This document shows positions 47,727 through 60,737 of a DNA stretch of 64,000 nucleotides, piece by piece. The stretch is from Artemia franciscana (taxonomy: Eukaryota; Arthropoda; Branchiopoda; Anostraca; Artemiidae): assembly GCF_032884065.1 (NCBI RefSeq), contig NC_088883.1, positions 30,948,568 to 31,012,567 of the forward strand. The letters run 5' to 3'. A program made the translations under genes and the position numbers. Numbering within the stretch: the stretch's first letter is position 1; every line of letters begins with the position of its first letter. The notes beneath the pieces are model-generated. The model searched no databases. It saw only the letters and a program-made list of their open reading frames with translations, and was not told the origin of the DNA.

Positions 47727-48500
47727 CTAGAAGAAAACTTCAATGAAATAACTACCTTTCGAATTAATTTTTTTTTCATGAATTTAATTTAGGAAACACA
47801 GATTTTTGGACCGAAATAGTTTTTTGAACTGCTAATTATTATGGTGTTTTGAAAATACAATCAAAATTTTCCATAGTTCATAGTTTTTGCACCAAATTCT
47901 TTTTTAATTTTTACCACTAAATTTACATTAAATAAACATATTGTTTACAAATGTTTTTGACACAGTTTTATCTGCTATATAAAAATGTATCCAAGATAAT
48001 TTCTTAAACTACGGTGGTTTTTAAAGGACGGGTTGAAGGACATGTGGGTTTTAAAGGACAAACGAAAATACTGAAAAAACACAGAAAGTGAATATTTCGA
48101 GAGAACAACCACCTCTCTTCTTCAGTGCGAAAAAAGTTAATATAATCGAGGATAAAGCAAAACCAAAAAACAAACGCGGAAAGTACAACAAAACCAATTA
48201 AAAACCACTGAAAAAACCGCCAAAAAGTTTAAAGACAAATAAAATTCAATAAAAGACCAAAACTTATAAGAATTAAAATCAAATAGCTAACAACAATAAA
48301 GTGAGTTATTCGCCAATATCCGTGATTTGCACAAAATCCAAACAAACATGATCTGCCATCGGCGGATACTAACGAACAACTCATTGTTCGTTACCCGACC
48401 AAATAGTAAAGCAGCTTGCAGAAAATCACCAAACAGGGGCCAAGGAGGTCACAAAAGATAATCAATGCCACGCGAGATGGATTCACCTCTTCTAGCCACA
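47727..48500. other. G6PD intron, 3' part
   Basis: Contains a TATTTCGAGAGAACAACCAC, CTCTCTTCTTCAGTGCG motif (48092-48129). A related TATTTCGGTCGAGACATCAG, CTGCCATCCTCAGTGC occurs at 51571-51608 in the same intron, so an interspersed repeat family is likely. Confidence 0.5.
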
Positions 48501-50310
48501 AGTACCAGTAGGTAACTATAAGTAACTGGTTCTAAAAACTTGTACGGCTAAACCCTTAAACGCACCCCATCAAACAAACAAACTGAACTGAAGTATTTTT
48601 TAAATATAAGAGAAAACCAATTTCAATTAACGTCACCCATAAGTGGGGTGGCGACGGCCACCCGAGATTGGCAGGCAAAACAAGATAACACAAAACACAC
48701 AAAACTGATAAAGAATTCTTTTAATCATCCAGAAGAACCAGATTAACTAAAGGCACCCGCAAGTAGGGTGGCAACTGGCCCAATGCGTTTGAAGGGCTAA
48801 ACCAGTAAACGCACCCGACCAAATAGAAAGCTCAGCTGAGGTGTTATTTTGAACATCAGGAAACAGTTTTAAATAACGGGATCCACGAGCAGGATGGTGG
48901 CTTATTCCCAACATATTGAACGATAAACCTCTAAACACAACCCATCAACTGAGCTGAAGCATCCTTTCGAACATCTGAAAGAAGTAGTTTTAATTAGCTG
49001 CACCCACAAGTCAAGTGGTAACTGACCCTCCAGGTTTCGAGGGCTAAACCAATAAACACACACGACCAAATAGAAAACTGAGCTGAGGTGTTATTTTGAA
49101 CGTCAGGAAACAGTTTTGATTAGCGGGATCCAGGAGCAAGGTGGTAGCTTATTCCCAATATATGGAACGATAAGCCACTAAATGCATCCCATCAACCAGA
49201 TAGACTGAACTGAAGCGTCCTTTCAAAATCTGAAAGAAGCAGTTTTAATGAAACTCTAGGTTTCGAGGGCTAAACCACTAAACACACTCGATCAAATAGA
49301 AAGCTGGGCTGAGGTGTTATTTTGAATATCAGGGAACAGTTTTGAATAACGGGATCCAGTAGCAGGGTGGTAGCGTATTCCCAATACATGGAACGATAAG
49401 CCACTAAATGCATCCCATCAACCAGATAGACTGAACTGAAGCGTCCTTTCAAAATCTGAAAGAAGCAGTTTTAATGAAACTCTAGGTTTCGAGGGCTAAA
49501 CCACTAAACACACTCGACCAAATAGAAAGCTGGGCTGAGGTGTTATTTTGATTATCAGGGAACAGTTTTGAATAACGGGATCCAGTAGCAGGGTGGTAGC
49601 TTATTCCCAATATATGGAACGATAAGCCACTAAATGCATCCCATCAACCAGATAGACTGAACTGAAGCGTCCTTTCAAAATCTGAAAGAAGCAGTTTTAA
49701 TGAAACTCTAGGTTTCGAGGGCTAAACCACTAAACACACTCGACCAAATAGAAAGCTGGGCTGAGGTGTTATTTTGATTATCAGGGAACAGTTTTGAATA
49801 ACGGGATCCAGGAGCAGGGTGGTAGCTTATTCCCAATATATGGAACGAGAAGCCACTAAAGGCACCCCATCTACCAGATAGACTGAACTGAAGCGTCCTT
49901 TCAAATATCTGAAAGAAGCGGTTTTACTTAACTGCACCCACAATTCAAGCGGTAACTGACCCTTTATGTTTCGAGGACTAAACCACTAAACACATCAAAG
50001 AGAAAGCTGAGCTGAGGCGTTATTTTGAACATCAGGAAACCTTTTTCGAATAACGGGATCCAGGAACAGGGTGGTAGCTTATTCCCAATATATGGAACGA
50101 TATGCCACTAAACGCACCCCATCAAACAGTTAGACTGAGCTGAAACGTTCTTTCAAAAATCTGAAAGAAGCAGTTTTAAATAAGTGCACCCACGAGTCAA
50201 TTTAATGTAATTAATTAATTTTTAATTAATTGCATCCACAAGTCAAGTGGTAACTGACTCTCCAGGTTTCGAGGGCTAAACCACTAAACATACCGCACAA
50301 AACAATCAAT
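48501..50310. repeat. Tandem satellite-like array, core unit 226 bp
   Basis: Repeats of GGCTGAGGTGTTATTTTGA, ATCAGGGAACAGTTTTGAAT, AACGGGATCCAGGAGCAGGG, TGGTAGCTTATTCCCAATAT and TAGACTGAACTGAAGCGTCC. Three central units (starting near 49306, 49532 and 49758) are nearly identical, at exactly 226 bp spacing. Units toward both ends (48500-49250 and 49900-50310) are longer and more diverged, with an extra AATTAGCTGCACCCACAAGT, CAAGTGGTAACTGACCCTCC segment. Lies inside the 4.3 kb G6PD intron. Confidence 0.9.
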
Positions 50311-52034
50311 TTGAGTCGAAATATTTTTCAAAAAATAAAAAGAAAGAGAAAATAGAATAGAGAAAGAAGATCAGATAGTATGAAACATTCACACAAACCT
50401 GAAAGGACTTGATAAAAACCAACAATTAGCTAATTTTTCAAAAAAAAGAAAAATGAAAATCTTATCATTCTTGACTGAAGAAGAGTCCATAAAAATCACG
50501 GGTGACTGAACATTTAGATATAGGAAGATCATGCAAACTAAAAATTACAATCAGGTATCGTAATTCTGAAACACATGTCAAACTCGAACTATGTCAATTT
50601 GAAAACACGAAAAGGTCATATTAAGAAAAAATGTTTTTCCAAGGAAAGTGAATAGCAATAATAAAATCTGAAACATCTGGGAAAAAATTAATTTTACAGT
50701 AAATCAATAAATGAAACCGAAAACGAACACTGATGATATAACTATGTCTGACTTAGATGACTATTCGCCTACATATCCAGCAGAAAATGAGATCAATAAA
50801 AGTTAAACTTAAAACAAATAGAAGAGTTGGGTTGAACAGAAATTGGGAGATACCACCCCCCAAAGGGCTTCAAATTCCAAAAAAGGGGTGATAAAATGTA
50901 TCATTGAGCTAAATCATAAAACAGTTGTTGTAGAACAAACATACAGCTTAAAAGCAAAAGGACATAGCCAAAACTTGGACTCGGTAGCTGTCGAAATAGG
51001 AATAATTTACATGGAAAGTAAAAAAAAAGTTATTATTTTTTCTGTTTTTGCTTATTATTATTATATACTTATATTATACTGGTTATATCATACTGCTTTT
51101 ATTATTACATTACATTGCTTATTATTTGCGGTTTTCTAGCATACACTTTCATCTGTTTCACATTAAGCCTGTTATTTTTATCTTGATTTTTTTGGGCTCG
51201 GTGTACATAAATTGTTGTTTTCTTCAAGTCAATTTGTTTTCTTTTCTCTATTTTATTTTTTGTCTTTTCTGTTTTGTGCAGTAACTACTGTATAAAAGAT
51301 CTGTCAAAAAATAAATAAAATCCAAATTTGTGACAAGGAAAAAGAATACAATTCAAAAAAAGCAGAAAATAAGTATGGTTAGAAACAAATAATATAGGAT
51401 ACATTGGGCCAGTCCTGTTGATAGAACGTGCTGAGCTTAGAAATATTTTTGTCGAAGAAAAAGTATAATTTCTGATATCACACTGGTTAATTATGACAGA
51501 ACATGAAATCACAAAGAAGAGAGAAAATAAGGATAATAAAAACAATGAAAAACCAAAGAAAACTATGTAAATATTTCGGTCGAGACATCAGCTCTGCCAT
51601 CCTCAGTGCAAAACAATAAAAAAAATACAGATAAAAGTCCAAAGGAAAATATAAAAACAATACCTTAAAATAAACACTGAAACTAAAATAAGGACCCTTT
51701 CTGAGTAAAGATGAAAGGGTAACTGAATAGAAAACACAATACTGAATGACATTTCACAATTTCATTTTATGTAAAGCCTTCTTAAAGGCTATTACCAGGA
51801 ATAGTGTTATCGGATACTCTATTACGTAGCGAAATGTAATCTCGTCGACGGATATAAAACGACCAGATTTAATAATTTCATTATAAATTGGGATTAGAGA
51901 AACATTTTTTCTGCTCTGACGAAAAAATAATCACATAACACCTTTTGAATTATCATAGAAAGTTAAAATCATAACGTTAAAAAATTTGAAGGTTGTACAA
52001 TTGAATAATTTACAATTTGTAGAGATTTACTCAC
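50311..52034. other. G6PD intron, 5' part
   Basis: No gene. ORFs 50843-51139 and 51048-51284 are AT-rich and unrecognised. The intron begins, on the minus strand, with GTGAGTAAATC at 52034. Confidence 0.5.
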
Positions 52035-52195
52035 ACATAGGGAATCGGCTTAATTTTCTCCTTTTCAATTTTGTGGAGAAGGGGCGTAAAAATCCTCCAG
52101 GCTTCAGCTAACTCGTCAGTTCTGACGAAATGCATCTGAGATCCACAAAAAACATCCAAAATCAAACGTTCATATGCGTCAGGCATCTTTACATC
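52035..52195 (-). CDS. G6PD: Glucose-6-phosphate dehydrogenase, penultimate coding exon
   Basis: On the minus strand, after CGTTCTTTTAG (acceptor), the exon reads [40 protein letters not shown] and [14 protein letters not shown]. It ends with a split codon at GT/GTGAGT (53 codons plus 2 nt). It closely follows human G6PD ([37 protein letters not shown]) and covers the C-terminal alpha+beta domain. G6PD oxidises glucose-6-phosphate with NADP+, the first step of the oxidative pentose phosphate pathway, in the cytosol. The intron immediately upstream of this exon is packed with copies of this exon's own acceptor region (52196-54895). Confidence 0.95.
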
Positions 52196-54895
52196 CTAAA
52201 AGAACGTTCGTGTTTTAAAATGAGCAATGAGCTTTACATCCTACAAGAACGTTCGTATTTTAAAATGAGCAATGAGCTTTACATCCAACAAGGACGTTGA
52301 TATTTTAAAATGAGCAATGAGCTTTACATCCTACAACAACGTTCATATTTTAAAATGAGCGATGAGCTTTACATCCTACAACAACGTTCGTATTTTAAAA
52401 TGAGCAATGAGCTTTACATCCAACAAGAACGTTGGTATTTTAAAATGAGCAATGAGCTTTACATCCTACAACAACGTTCGTATTTTAAAATGAGCAATTA
52501 GCTTTACATCCTACAATAACGTTCGTATTTTAAAATGAGCAATGAGCTTTACATCCTTCAAGAACATTCGTATTTTAAAATGAGCTTTACATCCTACACG
52601 AACGTTCGCATTTTAAAATGAGCAATGAGCTTTACATCCTACAAGTACGTTCATATTTTAAAATGAGCAATGAGCTTTACATCCTACAAGAACGTTCGTA
52701 TTTTAAAATGAGCAATGAGCTTTACATCCTACAACAACGTTCGTATTTTAAAATGAGCAATGAGCTTTACATCCTACAACAACGTTCGTATTTTAAAATG
52801 AGCAATGAGCTTTACATCCAACAAGAACGTTGGTATTTTAAAATGAGCAATGAGCTTTACATCCTACAACAACGTTCGTATTTTAAAATGAGCACTGAGC
52901 TTTACATCCTACAAGAACGTTTCGTATTTTAAAATGAGCAATGAGCTTTACATCCTTCAAGAACATTCGTATTTTAAAATGAGCTTTACATCCTACAAGT
53001 ACGTTCGTATTTTAAAATGAGCAATGAGCTTTACATCCAACAAGAACGTTGGTATTTTAAAATGAGCAATGAGCTTTACTTCCTACAACAACGTTCGTAT
53101 TTTAAAATGTGCAGTGAGCTTTACATCCAACAAGAACGTTGGTATTTTAAAATGAGCAATGAGCTTTACATCCTACACAAACGTTCGCATTTTAAAATGA
53201 GAAATGAGCTTTACATCCAACAAGAACCTTGGTATTTTAAAATGAGCAATGAGCTTTACATCCTACAACAACGTTCGTATTTTAAAATGAGCAATGAGCT
53301 TTACATCCTACAACAACGTTCGTATTTTAAAATGAGCAATGAGCTTTACATCCAACAAGAACGTTGGTATTTTAAAATGAGCAATGAGCTTTACATCCTA
53401 CAACAAGAACCTTGGTATTTTAAAATGAGCAATGAGCTTTACATCCTACAACAACGTTCGTATTTTAAAATGAGCAATGAGCTTTACATCCTACAACAAC
53501 GTTCGTATTTTAAAATGAGCAATGAGCTTTACATCCAACAAGAACGTTGGTATTTTAAAATGAGCAATGAGCTTTACATCCTACAACAACGTTCGTATTT
53601 TAAAATGAGCAATGAGCTTTACATCCTACAATAGCGTTCGTATTTTAAAATGAGCAATGAGCTTTATATCCTACAACAAAGTTCGTATTTTAAAATGAGC
53701 AATGAGCTTTACATCCAACAAGAACGTTGGTATTTTAAAATGAGCAATGAGCTTTACATCCTACAACAACGTTTGTATTTTAAAATGAGCAATGAGCTTT
53801 ACATCGTTCAAGAACATTCGTATTTTAAAATGAGCTTTACATCCTACACGAACGTTCGCATTTTAAAATGATCAATGAGCTTTACATCCTACAAGAACGT
53901 TGGTATTTAAAAATGAGCAATGAGCTTTACATCCTACAAGATCGTTCGTATTCTAAAATAAGCAAAAAACTTTACATCCTATATGAACGTTCTTATTTTA
54001 AAATGAGCAATGAGCTTTAAATCCTACAATAACGGTTGTATTTTCAAATGAGCAATGAACTTTACATCCTTCAAGAACATTCGTATTTTAAAATGAGCTT
54101 TACATCCTACAAGAACGTTCACATTTTAAAATGAGAAATGATCTTTACATCCTACAAGAACGTTGGTATTTTAAAATGAAAAATGAGCTTTACATCCTAC
54201 AAGATCGTTCGTATTCTAAAATGAGCAATGAACTTTACATCCTACATGAACGTTCTTATTTTAAAATGAGCAATGAGCTTTACATCCTACAATAACGTTC
54301 GTATTTTAAAATGAGCAATGAGCTTTACATCCTTCAAGAACATTCGTATTTTAAAATGAGCTTTACATCCTACACGAACGTTCGCATTTTAAAATGATCA
54401 ATGAGCTTTACATCCTACAAGAACGTTGGTATTTTAAAATGAAAAATGAGCTTTACATCCTACAAGATCGTTCGTATTCTAAAATGAGCAATGAACTTTA
54501 CATCCTACATGAACGTTCTCATTTTAAAATGAGCAATGAGCTTTACATCCTACAATAACGTTCGTATTTTAAAATGAGCAATGAGCTTTACATCCTTCAA
54601 GAACATTCGTATTTTAAAATGAGCTTTACATCCTACACGAACGTTCGCATTTTAAAATGAGCGATGAGCTTTACATCCTACAAGAACGTTGGTATTTTAA
54701 AATGAGAAATGATCTTCACATCCGACAAGAATGTTGGTATTTCAAAATGAAAAATGAGCTTTACATCCTACAAGATCGTTCGTATTCTAAAATGAGCAAT
54801 GAACTTTACATCCTACATGAACGTTCTTATTTTAAAATGAGCAATGAGCTTTACATCCTGCAACATTGTTTGTATTTTAAAATGAGCAAATTAGC
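52196..54895. repeat. 45-bp minisatellite built from the G6PD splice-acceptor junction, about 60 units
   Basis: The plus-strand unit is AGCAATGAGCTTTACATCCT, ACAAGAACGTTCGTATTTTA, AAATG. On the minus strand each unit reads GCTCATTTTAAAATACGAAC, GTTCTTGTAG, GATGTAAAG: the intron end, AG and first nine exon bases of G6PD (real site: CGTTCTTTTAG/GATGTAAAGATG). The first unit starts at the real junction. Some units are shortened to about 34 bp (for example near 52583, 52980 and 53830). Variants (TACAACAACGTTCGTA and CAACAAGAACGTTGGTA) alternate in multi-unit blocks, and the distal part (from about 53870) repeats a ~270-bp block. The plus-strand frames are open up to 205 codons only because 45 is a multiple of three. 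Confidence 0.95.
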
Positions 54896-55305
<410 letters not shown>

Positions 55306-55469
55306 GCGGAAATTGAGCATATTAGACTTCAATCGAAGTTTGATTGTAAGGACATTGTATTTACCCACATATAAATTTGTGTTGTGTCTATAAATATTTT
55401 TTTCTACAAGTTTTCTAGAAAAATAGTTTTTATATTAAGATATTTTTCTAGCAAAGTATTTTTTCTACA

Positions 55470-55583
55470 GCTTTGAAGCATGGGCGCTCGGAAAAACAGA
55501 GGAAGATTTGCTAGATGTTTTCCAGAGAAATTGTCTACGGATTGTTTTGAGTACCTGGCTTACTGACCGTATTTCATTCGAAT
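55470..55583 (+). mobile_element. RTE-like LINE fragment
   Basis: The frame [20 protein letters not shown], then CLRIVLSTW and LTDRISF is the same block as 6615-6725 ([20 protein letters not shown]). It is a fragment of about 110 bp without either element end. Confidence 0.8.
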
Positions 55584-55905
55584 TTAGGTTCTTAAAAATA
55601 GAAAAATATTTCAGTTGCTAAAAAATAGGGAAAAAAAATCATTTTGTTGCACAATGCTATACTAATGTTTAAAATTCTTGGCAATGATATACTGGGATAG
55701 CCATAGAGCTTCTCTGGATTAGTCTAAAGAAAAAACAAAAACAGAACAACAAAAGCCAAAAAATGATGAATAAATTAAAATTATTTAGTCAGGATATAGA
55801 AAAGAAATAAAAGGGGATGGATATTTTGACCTGTAATATCATGATGATATACTTTTATTTTGGTCTTGAATATAGCCACCATTATCGATGTTCACTGGTC
55901 AAACC

Positions 55906-56768
55906 CAGTGATTCCCATTTTTGGGGCACAGGCCCCAAAAATGGGGCATGGCAATATTTTAGTGGGTCAAGCACAGGATGCGCACCCTCTGAATGACCAT
56001 ACTCTAGAGCCTGAATTTAGAAAAAAAATTCATGTGAAAGGAGTCACATTCATATGCTTTTAAAGAGCAAGAACGACACAAGATAGTATTCCAATGACAT
56101 CATGCAATGATGCAAAGATAGTATTCCAATGACATCATGCAATGATGCAAAGATAGTATTCCAATGACATCATGCAATGATGCAAAGATAGTATTCCAAT
56201 AACATCATGCAATGATGCAAAGGTAGTTTCAATGACATCATGCAATGATGAAAAGGTAGTATTCCAATAGTAATCATGCAACGTATAAAAAGTGTTGTAT
56301 AAAGATATAAAATTAGTATAATTAATGTATTGTACTAAAAAAAATTAGCTTATTATACTAAAAAAAAATGGGGTATGGCAATATTTTAGTGGGTCATATA
56401 CAAGACGTGCACCCTTTGGCTGACCATACTCTAGACCCTGAATTTAGAAAAAAGTCATATGAAAGAAGTCCCATTCATATGCTTTTAAAGAGCAAAGAAC
56501 ATACAAGATAGTATTCCAATGACATCATGCAATGCATAAAAAGTGTAGTATAAAGATAAAAATTTAGTATAATCAGAATATTATACTAAAATAAATCAGC
56601 ATGAAAGAGGACGATTCGAAAAAAGATACCAAGTTAATGACAATTTGACTTCCCTTCAAGTGAATACGCGTAAAAATTTGAGTAATAAAATTTAAATATC
56701 AAGAGGGGGCACTATGATTTTAGAAATGCCTTGGTAGGGCATGGCCCAAAATTGGCTGGGAAGCACCG
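55906..56768. mobile_element. Possible hAT-like non-autonomous element with internal tandem repeats
   Basis: The ends CAGTGATTCCCATTTTTGGG (left) and, in reverse complement, CCGGTGCTTCCCAGCCAATT (right) resemble the CAGNG-TTCCCA style of hAT terminal repeats, but I see no convincing 8-bp target duplication. Inside, a ~160-bp segment (GGCAATATTTTAGTGGGTCA ... TCATATGCTTTTAAAGAGCA) occurs twice, at about 55950 and 56378, and a 35-bp tandem repeat (56080-56280) lies between. No transposase. Confidence 0.5.
56080..56280. repeat. 35-bp tandem repeat, about 6 units
   Basis: The unit is GATAGTATTCCAATGACATC, ATGCAATGATGCAAA. The last units are degraded. Confidence 0.92.
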
Positions 56769-56861
56769 GTTTACACTAACTGCCTAATAATGTTCAACTA
56801 GGTCTTATCGAATTAAACATAACTACCAGAACTAAAAGCAAAATAAAGTCGGATACTTCCA

Positions 56862-57155
56862 CCATTCTAGCCGAGTGGCTAGCACGCTAGACTTGAAATC
56901 TTTTGTCCGTGAGTTCGGAAGTTCGAGTCCTAGTGCCACTGGTTATTTGGTTTGGAGCAGGGGTCAGTGGCGTGACTCAGTAAGCTCAGCCCAAGTCGAC
57001 CCAACTATAAATGGGTTCCTAGAAAGTTGGGGAAGGGAAACAGGAAGGGTATGTGAAAGCATACTATAGCTGGCCCCCAACCCCCCATTGTACTTCCTAG
57101 CTGAAAGGTCATGAAACGAATATAAGCACCACCAATAGGGACTGTAAAGGTAAGT
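56862..57155 (+). mobile_element. tRNA-Ser-derived SINE (copy 2, full head)
   Basis: The head looks like a serine tRNA: TAGCCGAGTGGCTAGCACGC (box A), anticodon loop CTTGAAA (UGA), a long variable arm, and GAAGTTCGAGTCC (box B). The expected acceptor-stem pairing is poor, and tRNA-unrelated sequence follows directly (GTTATTTGGTTTGGAGCAGG ... CAAGTCGACCCAACTATAAA ... CTGGCCCCCAACCCCCC ... AGGGACTGTAAAG) and is shared with 36554-36790. It is therefore a SINE, not a tRNA gene. The tail has no long poly-A. Confidence 0.82.
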
Positions 57156-57437
57156 GCATTACTCTGTACCGTTTTTTTACAGGCATTTTAGAATCTAACC
57201 GACTATATCATTAAACTATATTATTTAAAAATAAAGGGAGGCTATCACTTTTAAGTCAGGTACGACAGAACAAGAAAACTAGATTTGTACGGGATATATT
57301 TATGTTAGGCATTTTCACTGGAGAGAAGCCCTTAGACCTGTGCCCCCAGGCATATTTCCGAAAATCTAAAATCCCAGTTTTTATGATCATTGCATTATTT
57401 CCCATGTTTTTCGTTTAATTTGGCATTGCTATTATTA
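57156..57437. other. G6PD intron, spacer
   Basis: Nothing recognised between the SINE and the mariner. Confidence 0.45.
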
Positions 57438-58602
57438 CAGGGTTTGTCCTGAAAGCAATAGGACTGAGTAGATTGAAAAATATTTATGGAGCCAATCGGT
57501 TACAATTCTTTAAAAAATTTCAAAATAGGCTCCTTCTGCGTCAATGCAGCGCTGCCAGTGTGATTTCCAAGCATTGAAGGCGGTACGATCGGCCTTTTCA
57601 GGTTAGGAAAAAAATCTGGGGGCCACATCTGGGCTGTATGGCAGCTGGCAGGTGGCAGTATGGCGGGGTGATCCAGGGCGTTGTCGTGGTGCAACTTACA
57701 GTCGACTGAGACGTCTTGTTGGACCCGATTGACCCTTCATTTGAGTCTCTTGAGCATTTCACATAAAATTTGGCGTTTACGGTTTGTCCAGGAAGAACAA
57801 ATTCATGGTAGACGATGCCTTTGATATAAAAAAAGACAATGAGCATTGTTTGCTCATTCTAGCCTTTTTTGGACGAGGAGACGCTGACGTGTGCCACTCG
57901 GAAGATTGCCTCCTTGTCTCGGGATCATACTCAAAGATCCAGGACTCGTCAACTGTGATTACGTTATTCGAAAATTGGGGGTCACTTTTACACATGATCA
58001 ATTTTCTTGGCACAATTACATTCGCCACAATTTCTGGTTGTCAGTGAGAGATTTTGGGACAATCTTCGCGCACACCTTGCGCATATTTATATACACCGCC
58101 ACAATGTCAAGAACGACAGATTTTGGTAAATTTAACATTTGGGCAAGTAAATGAATACTTAGTCGACAGTCTGCACACACGAGTCACATTGTCGGTGTTT
58201 GTCGAAGTCGAAGGTGTTCCAGCACGGTCTTCATCGGCGACCTCTTCCCGGCCCTCCAAAAAAAACCTGGTGCCACAGACAAACATCACATCTTTCAAAA
58301 GCAACATCTGGGTAAGCCTGCTTGATCATATCAAACGTCTCTGTCACAGATTTACCGAATTCCGTACAGAATTTAATAGCGTACCTCTGCTCTAACGAAC
58401 GCTGCATTTTCGGTTTGCACCACTCACAGAAACATGTTGCACAAAAATGCCTGTCTTGACTCACCAGGTGCTTGGAGACAACTTACCAGCCACTCGTTCG
58501 TTAGCTAGGAACGCCCTCTACCGAATGCAGTCGGCGCGCGCACGCTCCAAAGTACGGTCGCGGAGGAAGAAAATCAGTCCTATTACTTTCCGGACAACTC
58601 CG
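57438..58602 (-). mobile_element. mariner-type DNA transposon, 1165 bp
   Basis: The terminal inverted repeats CAGGGTTTGTCCTGAAAGCA, ATAGGACTGA (left) and, in reverse complement, CGGAGTTGTCCGGAAAGTAA, TAGGACTGA (right) are flanked on both sides by TA, the mariner target duplication. The length suits mariner (about 1.2-1.3 kb). It lies within the G6PD intron, transcribed in the same direction as G6PD. Confidence 0.88.
57500..58470 (-). pseudogene. mariner transposase, inactivated
   Basis: Minus-strand pieces in order: EQRYAIKFCTEFGKSVTETF, MIKQAYPDVAFERCDV and WHQVFFGG (N-terminal helix-turn-helix region); REEVADEDRAGTPSTSTNTD, NVTRV (linker); VDESWIFEYDPETRRQSSEW (first catalytic Asp region, VDESW instead of the usual GDE(S/T)W); YHEFVLPGQTVNAKFYV; and LHHDNALDHPA (second catalytic Asp region). 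At least three frameshifts and a deletion between the linker and catalytic core separate them, so no intact protein can be made. Confidence 0.88.
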
Positions 58603-59028
<426 letters not shown>

Positions 59029-59385
59029 CTATGTTACGAAAATAAAAAAATGCTCCTGAAAACGTGAAGCTTTAAGATGAAAAGGTTTAATACTTTTTGA
59101 GGGAGAAAAAGTCAGTAAAATGTCTAATCAGCGGAAGGAGGTCTGTATATGTTGTGTAACCTTATCCGCAAAGTCTTTGTTTGAGAATGGGATATTTGCA
59201 TAGTTTGGGATACTTGCCCATCAAGCTGTAGGAAAAAGGCGGCCCCAATTGCAATTTTAGCCTATAAATTTTTTCCCTAAGTCCCTGTCAAGAAAACAGA
59301 TGAAGTAAAAAGGAAAAAATGTTTTCAGAGTATCATTTCAATAGCCTTTAAATACACACTTGGCAATACACATATATACACCCTT

Positions 59386-59389
<4 letters not shown>
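59029..59389. other. G6PD intron, spacer
   Basis: No features recognised. Confidence 0.45.

Positions 59390-59478
<89 letters not shown>
59390..59478. repeat. (TA)n microsatellite
   Basis: About 44 pure TA units. Confidence 0.95.
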
Positions 59479-59480
<2 letters not shown>

Positions 59481-59569
59481 AGCCCACATAAGAGGTCTAC
59501 CAACTAAAAATGATATATTTAGTGGTCCATGAACTTCTAAAGTTTGGCAACCGCTGCTTTAAATGACCA

Positions 59570-59960
59570 CCCCTTAGGTTTAGGCATTCTAAAATTACAT
59601 TAGCTGACAAGGCATAACTGAAATTTAACATTTTAATTACAGATGATAAAAATTCAAACTCGAAAATGGAGATCTACGACGGAGATCCTGCGCAAGTTAT
59701 TGACGGTTATTAACGGTAATTCCGTTATTTAACGGTATAGTTGTCCTGCGTTCAGTAGAGATAAAATCACATACTTTTTGCAGGTTCATCGCCATTAAAA
59801 TCCTCTGATTGGTTGAAAGTGATCATACGACATCACTTTCATATGAATCCTCTATTAAAGGTGGCTTTGGATTTGTTCTCCCGGATCTTTAGAATTTTAC
59901 TAACTGAAGTTTAACATTTTATTTCCAGCTGATAAAAATTCAAACCGCAAATGAAAATCA
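59570..59960. repeat. Imperfect direct repeat pair, offset about 290 bp
   Basis: CTGAAATTTAACATTTTAAT, TACAGATGATAAAAATTCAA (59619-59658) recurs as CTGAAGTTTAACATTTTATT, TCCAGCTGATAAAAATTCAA (59904-59943). The central GTTATTAACGGTAATTCCGTTA patch (59706-59727) is palindromic. Confidence 0.7.
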
Positions 59961-60249
59961 ACATTTTATATGTCATTTGCAAAAAAAAAATGCATGACAA
60001 TATTATATTTACTATATTTTCCGATACGTTTTCTGAATTCATACTATTAACTTTTTTTTTATCATACCTTTCTTTTTATTCTTCTTCAGGTTCAGCAACA
60101 CAGACATCACAAAATACAATACAATTACACTGTATTATTATTTCATATACAATATTACATATATGTGTTGTAGGAAGGCTATAATAATATATATATTTGT
60201 ATAATATTTGTTAATTACAAATATTATATATACTATATCCTATATAATA

Positions 60250-60250
<1 letters not shown>

Positions 60251-60345
<95 letters not shown>
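60251..60345. repeat. (TA)n microsatellite
   Basis: About 47 pure TA units within an already TA-rich stretch (60180-60390). Confidence 0.95.
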
Positions 60346-60348
<3 letters not shown>

Positions 60349-60737
60349 AATACATTTCCTATATTTTACTACACTATATATAATATAGATACTATAATAT
60401 AAAGCAGGATTGAGAGGAATTTAGCCAAAAAAACATTTTCCCAAAATTCCTCCCGAAAGTTGGTGAGTAAAAGTACCAAAATTGAACTGTACATTCGAAC
60501 CAAACTTTATAATTCTAACTTATTTTCTTTTCTCTCTTTGGACTAGCTATGGTTCAAGATCCATGATAACTGTCTGACATTATCATAACACAGTACTGAC
60601 ACAAATTCTGTTAAATAAATTTTGCTAAAATTCATTCCAATATTTTGCTAAATAAAAATACCAACATTGAATCGTGCATTCAAAACCAACTTTCCATATT
60701 TAACTTGTGTTTTGTTTTATACCTTTAGTTAGCTTAC

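Noticed and set aside
56862..56940. A functional tRNA-Ser gene
   Set aside because: Acceptor-stem pairing is poor, and the tRNA-like head is fused to body sequence that is repeated at 36554-36790, which fits a SINE.
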